From: Echiichthys vipera
Lineage: Eukaryota > Chordata > Actinopteri > Perciformes > Trachinidae
Length of the DNA: 64,000 bases
Reading direction: 5' to 3'
NCBI GenBank assembly: GCA_963691815.1
Contig: OY829647.1
Location: forward strand, 15,200,860 to 15,264,859
The position numbers were made by a program, and so were the translations under genes. The notes below the pieces were generated by a model. The model did no database searches and was not told where the DNA came from. It was given only the letters and a program-made list of their open reading frames with translations. This document shows positions 1 to 49,000 of this stretch, piece by piece (within the stretch, counting starts at the first letter, position 1; each line of letters starts with the position of its first letter).

Positions 1-2141
1 CAGACATGTCTTGATACCATATCCTAGCATGGCTAAAAAACTGTCTCATTAATATTTCTGTATTTTTATAATATAATTTTGCAGCTACGCAGTTTAGTGC
101 ACTGGTCTGCCGATAAATTACCATGTTAAAGTAATAAACGTGAGATTAAAAGGTCAGATATTGAGCTGACAGATGAAACCAAATGTAATCACAGGGTGAT
201 TTTGTGGTATGAGCACAATAACCAGGACTAAATAGTTTTCACTGAAACCCTGGCAAAAAAGACATGTGAAAAGGGTTTCAAATATTTATAGATTTCTTGT
301 AAGAAAAATCTCAGATGTGGAAATATCATTAGCAGCAACCCTTTCATCAACCATGTGAAACATACTCAATTGCCATATCTGGTTTCCAACAGTATACAAT
401 GTCAGGGCAATGGGAGGAACAAGCTGGAAAGAAATATCAAACAGATTCAAGTAGACAGAGTTTTAAAAGTTAGACTTTCCTATTAAGCAAAATTAGTGTT
501 TCCTTAACGCTTAACTATAGATTCATGTTAATTACTCGCCCTACATGCTCTTCTTCCAACACTAATAAAGGCCACCCCTCACCCACAGTCTCTTTAGACA
601 TCCCCTCTAGTCCAAACAGTACAAACCTACTTGAGATGTGAGCCACCTGCAGGATTCACAGGGTTGCAGAAGTGGCTCTCAAAACACTGAGGATTATCTC
701 TGTTGAGAAGAGCTGCTCAAGCACCAATGTTGCCTGATGAGGATGCCTAAGCTCTGGGGAACTCACACTACTCTCCAGAAGATCCTTTGGTCCCGTAGAC
801 TAATCTGCTCCACTAATCCAACCAAACTCAAAGCCTTCACTCCTCAATTCCCACCAACATCATCTAAAACAAGTGGTAATGACTCTGTGAATCATGCTAA
901 GCTTGTTTAATTGACAGCATTGGACGGGCACTGTTTGAAAATCTTTGCTTACCACCGCCAATCGATATCAGAGATTCAGTAACAAAAACAATTATATATT
1001 TAGTCAAATTCTGATTTATAAATCTGTAAATTTCTGAAAAAAGAATAAGTTAATAAGACTACGAATCTGACCAGACATATTAATGCAAACTCTTTAATAC
1101 TCGGTGCTATGGACACATGTTGCTACTGAAAAGGTATTCAAGTTGAGTTTATACATGTGAATGTGTTTGTGCATGCTCAGATTCTTTGAAATAGCAAAGA
1201 AGTTTGGTTCAAAAGCAAAAAAGAAGGTTTGATAAAAACCCTAATCTATTTTTGGATTTATGTATGTCTATGTTTTGTCTTTTTTTCCATCGATCCCTTT
1301 TTGTAAAGCTCTTTGTAACTATTGCAGAGTGTGAAATAATGAGGCATTTCAACTTGGGAACTGCTTCAATGCAGTTAAATCAGGTCTAAATCTTTAGTAC
1401 ATGCATGAGATGATGTCTCCACAAGCCCGTGCTGTAGAAGAATCTAGTATGTTTCAACATAATGGATGTTTTGCAACACTACGGGCACCAGTCATGCACA
1501 GTACGCCGCAGAAACCATGGTCAAAACAATATGTCGGTCCTTCTCTTTTGGTGAGATGGCCCTTCCCATCGCTCAGCGTACTCTTGTACCACCTCCAACA
1601 GCTTTCTGGAGATCTCTGTTGCAAGCACACACAACTGTTTTGCCCCTGGGTGCAAATGTCTGATGTTTAGTATTGATAATCTCACAGTGAGGAACATATT
1701 TTAGATTTCTGGAAATGTTTCCAGCTTTCATTGCAACTTTGATCTGTAAACTAAAATGCCCCTTTTACAACGAGGCAGCTATGGATAGTTATGTTAAGTA
1801 TGCTCTCGTCTGTCAAAGCCAGACGTTTTCTAGCTTTACAAGGACTCGGCTGAGACATAACACCAAACGCCGGCTTTGAATGAGAGGTGGTTTCAAAAAT
1901 AAATAAAGCTTTAAAGCTAAGGAATTGTAAACATGCTGCCATGGAGAAAGAGGGAAAGCCATCCAAACAATTTGTGGCATGTAGTATTTTCAATTCTTTC
2001 TCTGCTTGACACAAAGACGAGTGTCAAACAACTGAAGAGACGAGCAGGGAGATGACAGAGAGGAATGGAAAAAAGAAGGAGAGCATTGAGGTGAGAGTGA
2101 AGAAGACCAAGGGGGAATTTTCCATTCACAGAGAAGGTCTG

Positions 2142-2158
2142 ACACACACACGCACACG

Positions 2159-2201
<43 letters not shown>
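2142..2201. repeat. (CA)n microsatellite
   Basis: About 60 bases of CA with a few CG interruptions at its left end. Confidence 0.97.
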
Positions 2202-2203
<2 letters not shown>

Positions 2204-2360
2204 CCTACTTTTCAAACACAATTGCACACGTTTGCATGGACACACATAGAGACATGTAGTGCAAGGACACATACACACACATCCTCCATGAATATTCTTA
2301 AGCCTGGAACTGAGGAGAGGGAGGACAGAGCTAGGCTGGCAAAAGAACAAGTTAAACAAA

Positions 2361-2377
2361 AAAGAAAGAAAGAATGA

Positions 2378-2440
<63 letters not shown>
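2361..2440. repeat. (GAAA)n microsatellite
   Basis: About 20 units of GAAA with one GAATG interruption near the left end; purine-only on this strand. Confidence 0.97.
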
Positions 2441-2441
<1 letters not shown>

Positions 2442-3375
2442 GACCTGATTCTAACACATGAGCTCTGGGATCTTCAAACAAACTCACGCTCGGGCACCAT
2501 GGGGACACGGCCAACAGAATGAGGCATTCTGAGGGCTGACCTCCCTTCTGCCTGCTCTGCTTCTGTCTGTGACCGCCTGTTAGCCAGGTCTCCTAGCACA
2601 ACAATGCAGCCTTTGCAATAGCAATGTTGTCTGGTGTTTCACTGGGCAAACTGAGCCTGGTTGAAGCTCTCACATTCCATAGATTGGCATTAGTCAGCTA
2701 ACACACCTCGCATGGTAGCTGTTTTCATCTGAAAAACATTAAAACAACACCATGTAGTTTTTTAACTCTCATAATATATTTCCATCTCCTTAAATTTGGA
2801 TGCCAGAGCCCAGCTGTCTAGCGTAGCGTGTATGCCTGTCTGTTGGCTGGTCCAGCTTGTGTAGACTGTGCAAACTGTGTTGATGTCATGGCCGAAAATG
2901 AAAATAAACTGAAGAAAGCAAAGGTTTTGTCGAAGGAGACCAAGAAAAGAAAAAGGGATAGGGACAGAATCCGAGGGTGGCCCAGCGTTCACTCGGAGGC
3001 GTGAGCTAAAGGAGGAAGAGGGATGGCGACTTGGCTCTCATGCTGTTAGAATAGTTGAATAAAATACTTTTTCCCAACTATAGGGGGAGCCCGAGAGCAA
3101 ATCCTACTTCTTGTTGCTTTAACTATGTATTTTTTTAGATGGCAAAACAAATGTTGAAAAAGATGCAATGTGTAGTTCCTGGCATCTTGCTCCAAAAAAA
3201 TAGGGGGAAGCATTTCACCTTGTACAATAATTTCATGATTTAGAAGACACTGGTCAAGATTGTCTCCAGTTAGACATGCAATAAACCTTGCAATCTCCTC
3301 AAAAATTGAACTGTGGTTGTGTTTTTAAGAGACCAGTTGCAATAGACTGCTCCTGGACAGTTTAGCTCCACCAAA

Positions 3376-3545
3376 GTGAGGACTACACCCTCAGCGGAGG
3401 GCACCAAGACCAACAACCTGGCAGAGGACACCAGGATCCAGGCTAGGCTAAGAGCAGCCCTGCATAAACCCGCTGTACCCAACATCTCTCTCGCCAATGC
3501 CTGCTCTCTCATCAACAAGCTGGACGACATAAGACTGTGTATTAC
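3376..3545 (+). mobile_element. Non-LTR retrotransposon coding remnant
   Basis: The + frame reads PAVPNISLANACSLINKLDD, which resembles the start of the endonuclease domain in L2/CR1/jockey-type LINEs (typically a P-x-I/L-x-L-x-N-x-x-SL-x-NK-x-D pattern). The similarity stops after about 55 codons and no tail is visible, so this is an old fragment. Confidence 0.55.
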
Positions 3546-4122
3546 CAACCACCATACAAATCATTATGATGCACGAAAATATATCCCAGATTTATCCGTA
3601 CTGCTAACAATGAGGTTGCTTCTGTGACCCTGGGAATCATCATTATACAAATAATTATGCCTCTAACATTTTATTTCACTTCATAACACACTTTATTTAT
3701 GAATCCATCAACGGTAAATCATCAGTATTATTTTTGGTAGTAAGCCATAACTATTCCATAATAAGGACCTTTGAAATGTAACAGATTCTAGCCATCTTGA
3801 ATCTTAAATACATTTCTGATGAATGTTTCATCAGCGCTGTCTCACAATCACATTCTTAACCACCGGAGTGCAGAGTACACGTTCGGACTGCGGTGACTGA
3901 TGAAATCATCATTGGTTGTAGAAATTAAAGACAACACCAAATAGCATTAAACAATTGCGGTTTACCTCTTGGTTGTTGCCTACTGCACACGCTGGCAGGC
4001 ATACGCAAAGTTTTATAAATCAAAATAGGTTTTACCATAAGTACATAAACTCATTTGTATGTATGCAAACATTTAGTGTGGAGTCTACGCACAGTTTTAT
4101 AAATGAGGCTCCAAGACTCTAT

Positions 4123-4939
4123 TACCCCTTTTCAACCGACCCAGACCTAGTTCTAGTGATGGGCTGGTGCTGGTTCACCGTTTGTTCAATTTGCGAACCT
4201 TCTCCGAACCTGTTAGGTTTTCCTCAGACTGGAGAGCCCCCAGAAAGCCACATTTTTATCTAATTTTTACCTCACTGTATACGTCTGAGGTTTCCCCAGA
4301 AATGCTAACACCCACTTCAAGCATAACAACAACAATGGTGGACTACAACACACTTGTACTGCTTGTCTTGAGTGCTGTGGATGGACATTTTGTTTGAGAA
4401 GAAAGTTAATTATCTAACACGTTTTGATTCTTATTAACACTGAATGAAAGACATTAATGTTAGCCTTTGTTAACTCCAGCTCCAACGTTAGCGCTAGCCC
4501 GCTAGCTTAGATATCAGATGGAGCTGTGTTCAATGAAAACTGCCATTACACCAGACATGTACATGTTTATGTTTGCTTGCCCAGTAGGTAATAGTTCTTT
4601 GATTTTCTGAGAGGAACTGTGTATAAAGATTGTGCATAACTGTGAATAAATGTTTTTTTAATAACTTAATTTAAACCGTGTTTCTCTGTTGATTAAGCAT
4701 ACCAAAGAAAACATCTCTTTAGAAAAGTTCAATTAAAATCCGCAAATTCTAAAATCACAACATTTTTGTATGTAAGACTCTGTGGTGCTAGTTTAAGGCC
4801 AGCAAAGAGTTGGTGCCGCTCTGGAACCAGTTTTCCTGGCCGAGAGCCGGTTCTTTGGCTGTCGAAACAGGAAGAACGGGTTCAAGATTCGGGACCGGCT
4901 CTGAACCGGCCATCAAAATGTCTTAGTCAAAAAGGGGTA
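4123..4939. mobile_element. Possible DNA-transposon-derived repeat with short TIRs
   Basis: The left end TACCCCTTTTCAAC and the inverted right end (about 4926-4939) are close inverted copies. Just inside lie related motifs rich in AACCGG/GGTTC. No matching target-site duplication was found. The inside carries no recognisable transposase. Confidence 0.4.
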
Positions 4940-5433
4940 CATGTTAGCAGTCGTGACAGACAGAGTCAGTCTACCCACCATTCACCACCCACATCCTCTG
5001 AGCCAATAGGGCTTGTCCCTATCAGCATCATATTTTCTGCACCATTAAACACCATTCTTTCTGGAGACGAAGACCAAGGCAGCAATAGCAACAACAATGC
5101 TCAATTTCAGAATGGTAAAAATTATAAAAAAGAGCTATACCCAACATGATGGGGCCTGTGTGTCTAAGGAAAAGTGCTATCCTTTTGTCAAACTCTCTGT
5201 CACAGACCAGCCTGTTACGTCCTCAATAGAAGCTATAGTCTGTTAAACATCTGCTTTGCTAACTGCAGGAAGGAAGAAAAAAACAGGAGAAACCTGATAC
5301 TTGGTAATCAATGATATAAATAAACAGATTAATTGTGATTTGTTTTCAAGGACACAGATCAGATATCAGACCTGCTTTGGTCCCTGCTACTAGACCAAAT
5401 GCTCCACAGTAAAGAAAAACAAGGAGGGCTCAC

Positions 5434-41121
<35,688 letters not shown>

Positions 41122-41209
41122 TGTGATAAAAATGGAGCTATGAAGAGAAAATCCACTTAGTTTGTACCATCCGGCAGTAATCACCAGCAAACTGTTCCTT
41201 GTTTGGGTG

Positions 41210-41217
41210 TGACGTCA
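41210..41217. promoter_or_regulatory. CRE-like palindrome upstream of stx8
   Basis: TGACGTCA, the perfect CREB/ATF palindrome, 89 bp upstream of the stx8 ATG and in a locally GC-richer stretch, so it probably lies in the core promoter. Confidence 0.6.
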
Positions 41218-43349
41218 CAACGGCAAGCTGCGAGGGACAGCTGAGTCCAGAGCCGCGGTTCTTCAGTTTTGCAGGGGGGGCTACTGGTACTTACAAGTAA
41301 AGTCAAAGTAATGCAGGCTAAAGGCGTCTTGTCAGTAAAATGTACTCAAGTGTCAAACGTAAAAAATACCAGAATGGTTCTTACCAGTGTTATATTATTA
41401 AAAGGCCTATTAATTATGTATGATTTGATTATATAACATTAAGTATATTTATTGTATAAGGACTATTACAAATGCACCAATGCGTAAGGAGCATTTTAAT
41501 GTTGTAGTTAGGTAGAATAGTTTCTTTTACACTATAACATATTTTTGTGTATGTGTGGGGGAGAAATTAAAATAATAACCCACTGAAATTGACCTTTCAA
41601 AGACTATAGGCTACTTCATACTTCCTGAAAGGTGTTGGACAGAAGATTAGATTTATTTTATAATGCGTCAGTAAGAGAAGACAATATGCTATAAGATACT
41701 GGACATTAATGAACATTAATCTCTAGGTCTCCCAGAGATTTGGGACTGAAGGTTAAAATGAGATTTCTTTTATAATGCTTTTATCAGTTCTAATGTTTTC
41801 AATGAATTCTTGCTTCTTTACAATATACCAAATTGTGTATATTGACAGACCAAATACTGTATTTTGCCTAGACCTATAATTGATGCAACTATACCTTACT
41901 CTGTTGGCTCTTTATTTCCCTTACATTTGTGTTGAGAGTAGCAGAGGACTTTGAAATTGGTGCTTAAAAATTCACAATAAATGCAGGAAATTAAGTGCCA
42001 GAAAATTACATTGAATGTGGCAACCGTTGACACAAGTTGCTATTTATTAGTGTTATTTCCTAAAATGTACATGATTTTTGTTCGTGATAGTGGTTGTTTG
42101 TTTACTCAATGATATACACCAAATGGAGGCAAAAATAAGTCAGCATCATCATCAAATAAACATATTAATTTTATTTTGTTATAGGAGCAGTGCAGTTGAC
42201 CCTAAACACAATTAAACCTTTGCCATGGGAAAAGAGGAATGTCCTTTATAGGCCTACCTAACGTATAGCCTTCTGTTCAAAGTAATACGGTCAACATCAA
42301 CATCAAAGTTCCAAAACAGTTTCAACGGAAGTGATGAACAGTAGACCTGTGAATCATCTCTGGAGACTCAAACACTGTGAGTATAACCTGCATGCACCCA
42401 ATTGTGTTTCCTTTAATGAGAAGATGCATTTTTTTGTTGGCTTTAATTTGCTCTATAGATCTAAAGAAAAGGAAAAGGAAAATTTCCAGATGAATTTTCT
42501 CAGAACATAACTGGTATTTCTCACAGGCCTTGTCACAATATGGGTACTGTGTAATGTTCTCTGTGTTTGCATTATAAGTACAATTTGTATTGACTCAGCT
42601 TTCATGGAAATTAATATGAAGGAACAAGAACCTTCCTTCTCTGCTGATGGGACTAGAGCGTTTGTTTTTCAACTCCATTACATGTGGAGCCCACATATGA
42701 GGTAAGTACTCGTAAGTTTTTGTTTCATAACCAAACAGTAGTTGTGTTTGGATCAAAACATATATCTGTTGTGTAGAATAATATACTTTGGAGGACTTCT
42801 TGGAATAGACCCATTTGGTATTTTGATGCTACGCATGAAGCCGTTTCAGAGAAGGAAACATGTTTGCCCTTGTATTTCTGGTGACCTTATTCCGATAATA
42901 AATATTTTTGATCCATTTAAATTCAAAAATTAAGATGGCTGTTAATTGCAATAACATCTATTGTTGAGTGAGTGGATGTATGCAACATAAAAATCTTGGT
43001 TATCAGCCTTGGGGTGGGGACCCCCAAACGGGTCGCAATATTTTTTCCAGGGATTACCAGGGGGTTGAGGAGAAAAACATAAAATAGCATTTTTTAGACT
43101 GAGGAATGTTTTTTAACATTACTGTCTGAGTTAAGTAGCGCTTATGTGTTATATTAAGTGCTTGATTTGTAAATCATGAGGTTCTGAAACAAAGACAGGG
43201 TGCTGTTCCTGCAGGTCACGGGAGAGAAAAAGTTGTTAATACTAAACAAATCTGTCATTACAAAGTACAATTTATTTACATTTATTAATCAGATCATATA
43301 CAATAATTGCTCAAAATCAGCACAAGGAGGCACTTGGAAAAAAACTGCT

Positions 43350-43351
<2 letters not shown>

Positions 43352-43397
<46 letters not shown>

Positions 43398-43399
43398 TC
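43352..43399. repeat. (CT)n microsatellite
   Basis: About 24 CT units with one CCCT interruption. Confidence 0.96.
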
Positions 43400-43624
43400 A
43401 CTCTGAGAGACATGTGATCTGTAAATGTATATTCCTTGTATTTTGGCTCTGATTACGGTGCTACTGTTGATGCTTTTAAGTCTGATTAATTACTTCTCAG
43501 AATGAGACACTGTATGTCTCCAATGTTAGGAAAATCTGTAGATTTTTATCACCTTTAATGCCTGAACTCACCACAAACAAACCATACCCCTATACCTGTC
43601 TCACATGACCACAGCCCACAGGCT

Positions 43625-43632
43625 TATATAAA
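43625..43632 (+). promoter_or_regulatory. TATA box of the TBC-TLDc gene
   Basis: TATATAAA lies 43-50 bp before the first ATG, so transcription would start near 43655 and leave a 5' UTR of only about 20 bases if there is no upstream exon. Confidence 0.6.
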
Positions 43633-43674
43633 GCCCTGATCCTCACATGTGCAGCTCATAGGAGACCTCCCGGC

Positions 43675-43910
43675 TTGCATTTTTTGGAAAAAATAAGACT
43701 TGAGATGATTGACGTGTCAAGAACACCGGAATTTTCCAATTGTGGAAGCATAAATTCCATCTCGATGCACACATCCTCTGATCAAGACATGGGCTCTATG
43801 ACAGGAGGCAGAAGCAGGCAAAGGTCTCACTCTTACTACAGCCCAGAGGATAGTAAGAAGTATGGTGTGCAGACACAGACCGAGGAAACCGTTCTAAGAC
43901 CTCGCTCCAG
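43675..43910 (+). CDS. TBC-TLDc exon 1
   Basis: Residues 1-79, Ser-rich extension with QTQTEE. Donor GTATGC, phase 2. Start at the first ATG after the TATA box; ATG 43705 is also in frame. Confidence 0.85.
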
Positions 43911-45975
43911 GTATGCTTTCACATTCAACTTGCATGTGCTGTTTAAAAAAATGTTGTTGTTTTTTAGTACAAATTAGGTTAAAGATCTGACAACAGATAC
44001 CAATAGACATGTTTAGTTATAAGTCTGTGGATGTTTTAATGTTGTGGCAAATTTGGATAATAGGCAACAATGCCCAACAAAAAAAAATTCTTAAAAAAAA
44101 AAAGAGGCATAATTCTAACTGAATACATAATCAATGCTACATTAACTGCTCCCCAGGTCCTTTTACAGTTATGAGACGTCAGAGGTTAACTCTGATTATG
44201 ACGCCAGTCCACTGATCCAGAGGACAACAAGCTCCCTGCTTCAGTATCAAGTGAACAAAACGGAAAAGAGAGAAGGGAATGCAGCTGGTGTTCGAGTCAC
44301 CTCTAAGAAGTCCAAATCCAACCCAAACAAGCGCTCCCCAACAAGAGAACTTCATGGTACTGAAATTATGTTTTATAACAGCATGTTTTCTACTCTCAAG
44401 GGATATTTACATTGTGTAGGTGAATTAATAATGAAATGTATGCATATTTGCTCAGGCAGCAGAGGCAGTCTCAAGTCAGTGTCCATGATGACCATCTCAG
44501 AGTCGGACAACTGGGAAATTAGCTCCAGCTCAGGGATGAAATATGGGCAGTTTGTTGACTGGGAGAAGATTGACCCTGAAGCCGCAAACAAATACCAGCA
44601 GATCCTGCAGAGTGATCACCAGCAGCTGAAAACTATGGGCCGAGAGGGCTTCTGGGCCCTGCCCCACACACTTAGGGCCAAAGCTTACTATCACATCATT
44701 CACAGCATCAATTCCAGGTTTGTCGGATTGTCACATCGGATTTCATAAATTGAAATTGTATTATTTTCTGTCATGAAGAGAAGCATTTATGAATTTGTGA
44801 GAATTGATAAGACTTTTGCAAAATCATTGTTTACATTTTAATTTAAATCCACTGAGCCAAACAATCTGAGTATGAATTGATGTTATATCTGAGTAGGTCC
44901 GTCACTCCAGACAGAGATGTCCACAATGAACTGGCCAAGAAGCTCTTTGGAGAACAGAAAACCAGCACCCATCCGGTGCCAGAGTACATGGAGGCAGGGG
45001 AAATACCCAGGTACTTTTGTGAGTGAATAATGATTAATGTATCATGTTGCTTCATAAAACCTGTTTATACACAGTAAGTAGTTGCATCCTATTAAGGTGA
45101 AATTATTATACTGTATTAACCTTAAACTACCAAAAGTCCAAACCTAATAAAGCATAAAGTGTCCTCATCATATTTAAGTATGTCAAATGATTTATTTGGT
45201 TATTTTAACTTAAATCCGAACGTTGGTGGATATTATTTTTTTAGAAACTGTCTGGCCTCCTACATATGATGAATGTGATGCAAGATGCTCTGGTTGTGGT
45301 TAGTGGTTCAATTTTGGTCAGAAGAATAGAAGAATTAAGGATCCCATGGAAAAAATGCCACAGCTATGGCTTAAATGTTGAATTGTCATCTGTACATGTA
45401 TACTTTTATATATAAAAAAGTGTGTTGTTGCTCTTCTTCTCTTATCCAGATATTGTCTCAACAAAGCAGGCCTGAACTCTGTTAAAAGGATCCTCCTTTG
45501 CCTTGGAAAATGCTTCCCAGACATGACCTTCTGCCCCATCCTGCCTGAATTGGTCTCCCTCATCCTCCACTTCAGCGAGGATGAAGCTGAGTGTTTCCAC
45601 AGTGTGTCCCGACTTATCTGCTACAATGACCCCAATAAGCGTTACATCGACCAGACCTTCCTCACCTACCGTGCTTCCTGCATGACCTTCGGAGATCTTG
45701 CTAATAGGTGTTGCAGAGGCATCCGTAAGCTGATCGCAAGCTCTCACCAGAACCTCTTTGACTTTTACTCTGACTGGACCATATGGATATTCGCTGACCT
45801 TCCGTTCACATACGCCATCAGAGTGCTGGATGTCTACATATTGGAGGGCTACAAGGTCCTCTACAGGTTTGTTTCTGCGGCACATGTAAACAAAATCCTT
45901 AAAGGTCCCATTTTGTAAAAATTGAGATTGCTGTGTCTTTTTGTTTATAAGGCAGGTAGAGGTGCTTTATAAATA

Positions 45976-46021
<46 letters not shown>

Positions 46022-49000
46022 TCCAATTACCTTGAGTAGCTATTAAAGGTATAATCTGTAAGATTTTCATCTCCTGGATTGTCTGTTAAGTTACTATCTA
46101 TCAAAGAGTGAGTTAAAACAATGGTGATTGATCATATGACTTGTGAGTGAGCTTGTAGTAAGGGCAGAAGTGTGTATGGATTTGAGAGGGTAACATAGGG
46201 GATTGACTGGAAGTAGAGAGGTGAAAGTGAGTGTCAATAGAGTTTACTAAAGAGCAAGGCTCACCTGCAATTACAACTTACCGCCACAGAGGTTGCTATA
46301 AACAAGGTATATAATATTGTTTTTCACACGCTTCCGCACACACACACTCCCTTTTTTAAATCTAATTTTTTATTTATTTAATTATTTAGTTTTTGTTATT
46401 TATTATACCTATAAAATGTATTGTTGTTTTATTGAATCTTTATGCTTTGGCAACATAGTCTTTGTGACATTCATACCAATAAAGCTGAATTGAATTGAAT
46501 ATCTCAAATCTTATGGATTACAGATTTAATTGTGCAGCTGGTCCAGGCTTTTGAGTTGTTATCAAACTGAAAAGATCAAATTCTGATGGTAAAACAAGTC
46601 ATTTTGCAGAGGTTGTGCCGCTTGAAAAATGTATCCACAGATTTACAAACATCTCTTTTGCCATGTAAGTCCACAGCTGTCTTTCCACTACCACAACACT
46701 GCCAGCTGCAAGGCTATCTTCCAGCCAGCCGGAGTTGATGGCACTGGGCTGCCAGCCAGGAGAACAAAAAGCATTAAGCTGTGTTCAAGAGTATAACTGT
46801 TGCCATTTAGCCAGCAAAATAAATGAACGGCACTCTCCAGCGGCATTAATCCGAAACACCGATAGTCCGACAATGTCTCACTAGACCGATTGTTTTCCTT
46901 TTTTCTTAGCAATAATGAGAAATGAGTTGCTGCATCCGTCTCCACGCCCAAAGACTCTCAGGTACGCCTCAGGTCACGGCAGCCCTGCACGGCCCTACTA
47001 TAAACGTTCGGCCATGTTCACTTGGAAGTTGACCCCAAAATGGCCTTAACGTGGCACCATTTTGGCTTTTGGTGCGGTAGTGGAAAGACAGCTAATGGGG
47101 AAAAGTATATTTTGTCCCACTGGGCATTTTGATGGGCACAGAAGCTGCAATTCCATTTGGCATAGTAAGTAAGTACTGTATTTCACATTTCATTCTTTGT
47201 ATAGGGTGGCATTGGCCTTGCTCAGCCTCTACAAAGTCTCTGTGTCATCTCGAGTTGCAGACGTGGAGGACTTCAGAACGGATATGAAAAGGTTTGTGCA
47301 GAGTGTAGCTCGCCACTGCACCGCTGAGAACCTTCTTAAAAAGGCCTTCATGATTCCAATGGCCACGCGGAGAGAGCTCAACCTCTTGTTTAATGCCAAT
47401 AAGGACTCCCTCATGCAAAAAGGTGTCAGCACACACCAGAAGAGGTGGGTTAATGCACACAATTTTGTAAGAATTTGTTTCTAATATGCTTATAAATCAT
47501 CATGTTTTGTAAAGGACTGACTTGGCAGTTTTATTTCATATTCTCATCATAGCATTTTTTACCTTCCTAAAGGCAGTCCGTTGAGTTGGTGGACTTCAAC
47601 AACTTCACTTCCAGTGTTGTGACAAGGACTGAGATGAGAGTCGTATGGGCCTGGATACCTGAGCGCTTTGCCCTTTTCAGCCCAATTAGGCTGTTTCACA
47701 CGGCTGAACACGGAAGAAGCCTTGCTTCGTAAGTAACGTTTATCCAATACTTTAACACCATAGACAATCTGCAAGAAACAAAGTAATGAGTTGTGGCTTC
47801 ACATGCATGAATTATGGCTAGATGTCTTTCTTGCATATGTCAGAAGCCTTTACATCTTTTAGTTGTGTCTGAAGACATTTGCATTATTAAATAAGACCGG
47901 GTCAATATGTTTCAGCAGTGAAAAACAGATTCTCAGATCTAGTTACATAACAGAAAGGGGCATTGTCTTTTCACTATCAACATGTTTGCTTTGACTGTGA
48001 AAGCAAAGTGACTCAAAGTTTATTGGCCCTCATTTATCAATCTTGCGTGAAAACGGGCGCAGAGTTTAGCACAGAATTGGTCATAGGAAAGGACCCACGT
48101 GTGATTTATGAAACATTCGTATGGGACCAATCTCAGCATACGGGCCTTGATAAATGCGGCGGCTGTTCCAACATGTTCCGCCCTTAAATAGTCCTGTTTC
48201 GGAGGCCTCGCCCACTGAGGTCAAAAATGGAGAGGAGAAACGCTGGGAAGAAAAGACACTTTTTCGACACAGAGATCGGCATCCTGACATCCGAGATGGA
48301 GCATAATAAAGATTAGTTTGTCAGTCTTAAGAGTGGAATAAAAGGGGCCTGTAAAAACGCTGTATGGAAAAGAATAACGGAGGCAGTCAACCCGAAGCAG
48401 CGCTCCACTGTGACCCGTGTGCGTGTGTGCTCAATGCTGAACCTGGCTCCTGCTCTGTAGCGGGGTTTGCCAGCAGGGTTATTAGGTTTACCGTTAGAGG
48501 ATAACCTTTGTCACCTAGAAGAACCATACCAAAATGTTAATCATCTGATACCTTGTTTGATTTAATGCAATTTATTGAGGGTAGCCACTAACCGAGGAGA
48601 TGACTTTGGCTCTGCAGTGCGCTTTCCTTTTCATTCATTCATCTTCAACCGCTTGTCCCTGTCGGGGTCGCGGGGGGCTGGAGCCGAGCTGTTTTGAAAT
48701 ATAAAAGAATCGTGTGTCCCCCCCTGGTCACCTGGCCACCACGTTTAAAAGCGATAGCTTGGCATCATCACCTGTACATTTATTGAGTGGTTTTTGCGAT
48801 TGATGAATGCGTAATCATTAATCTTTGGTGCCTTCAGACGCACATGAGTACAATCAATTGCTCCAACCACAATTTTTATTTTTTTTATTCGTTTTAAGAA
48901 TCCGTTTTTGATCTGTTCTTAATATGTGACTGCTTATGCTTAATGCCAGATTTTGCTGTGCTGCACCGCAAATCACAGGCTGAAATTTGCGTACACAATC

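Larger units (their letters stand above)
1..5433 (-). other. Part of the last stx8 intron
   Basis: No exon found here. I looked on the minus strand for a short exon encoding a Gly-Met-Ile-Met type membrane helix and saw none. The stretch holds a CA microsatellite, a GAAA microsatellite, a short LINE-like coding remnant and a possible TIR element, listed separately. The rest shows no recognisable structure. Confidence 0.7.
41122..43674. other. Divergent spacer between stx8 and the TBC-TLDc gene
   Basis: Transcription leaves this interval on both sides. The stx8 side carries a CRE-like site, the other side a TATA box (both listed). A decayed hAT-like motif, TTGGGGTGGGGACCCCCAAA, occurs near 43010, and a CT microsatellite lies at 43352. 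No coding region was supported. Confidence 0.7.

Noticed and set aside
4766..5149. 127-codon plus-strand frame
   Set aside because: Starts inside a TIR-bounded repeat, has no family resemblance and lies within an stx8 intron.
44373..44591. 72-codon minus-strand frame
   Set aside because: Antisense to TBC-TLDc exon 3; no resemblance to any family.
45442..45885. 147-codon open frame on the minus strand
   Set aside because: It is the antisense shadow of TBC-TLDc exon 5, which has clear homology on the plus strand.
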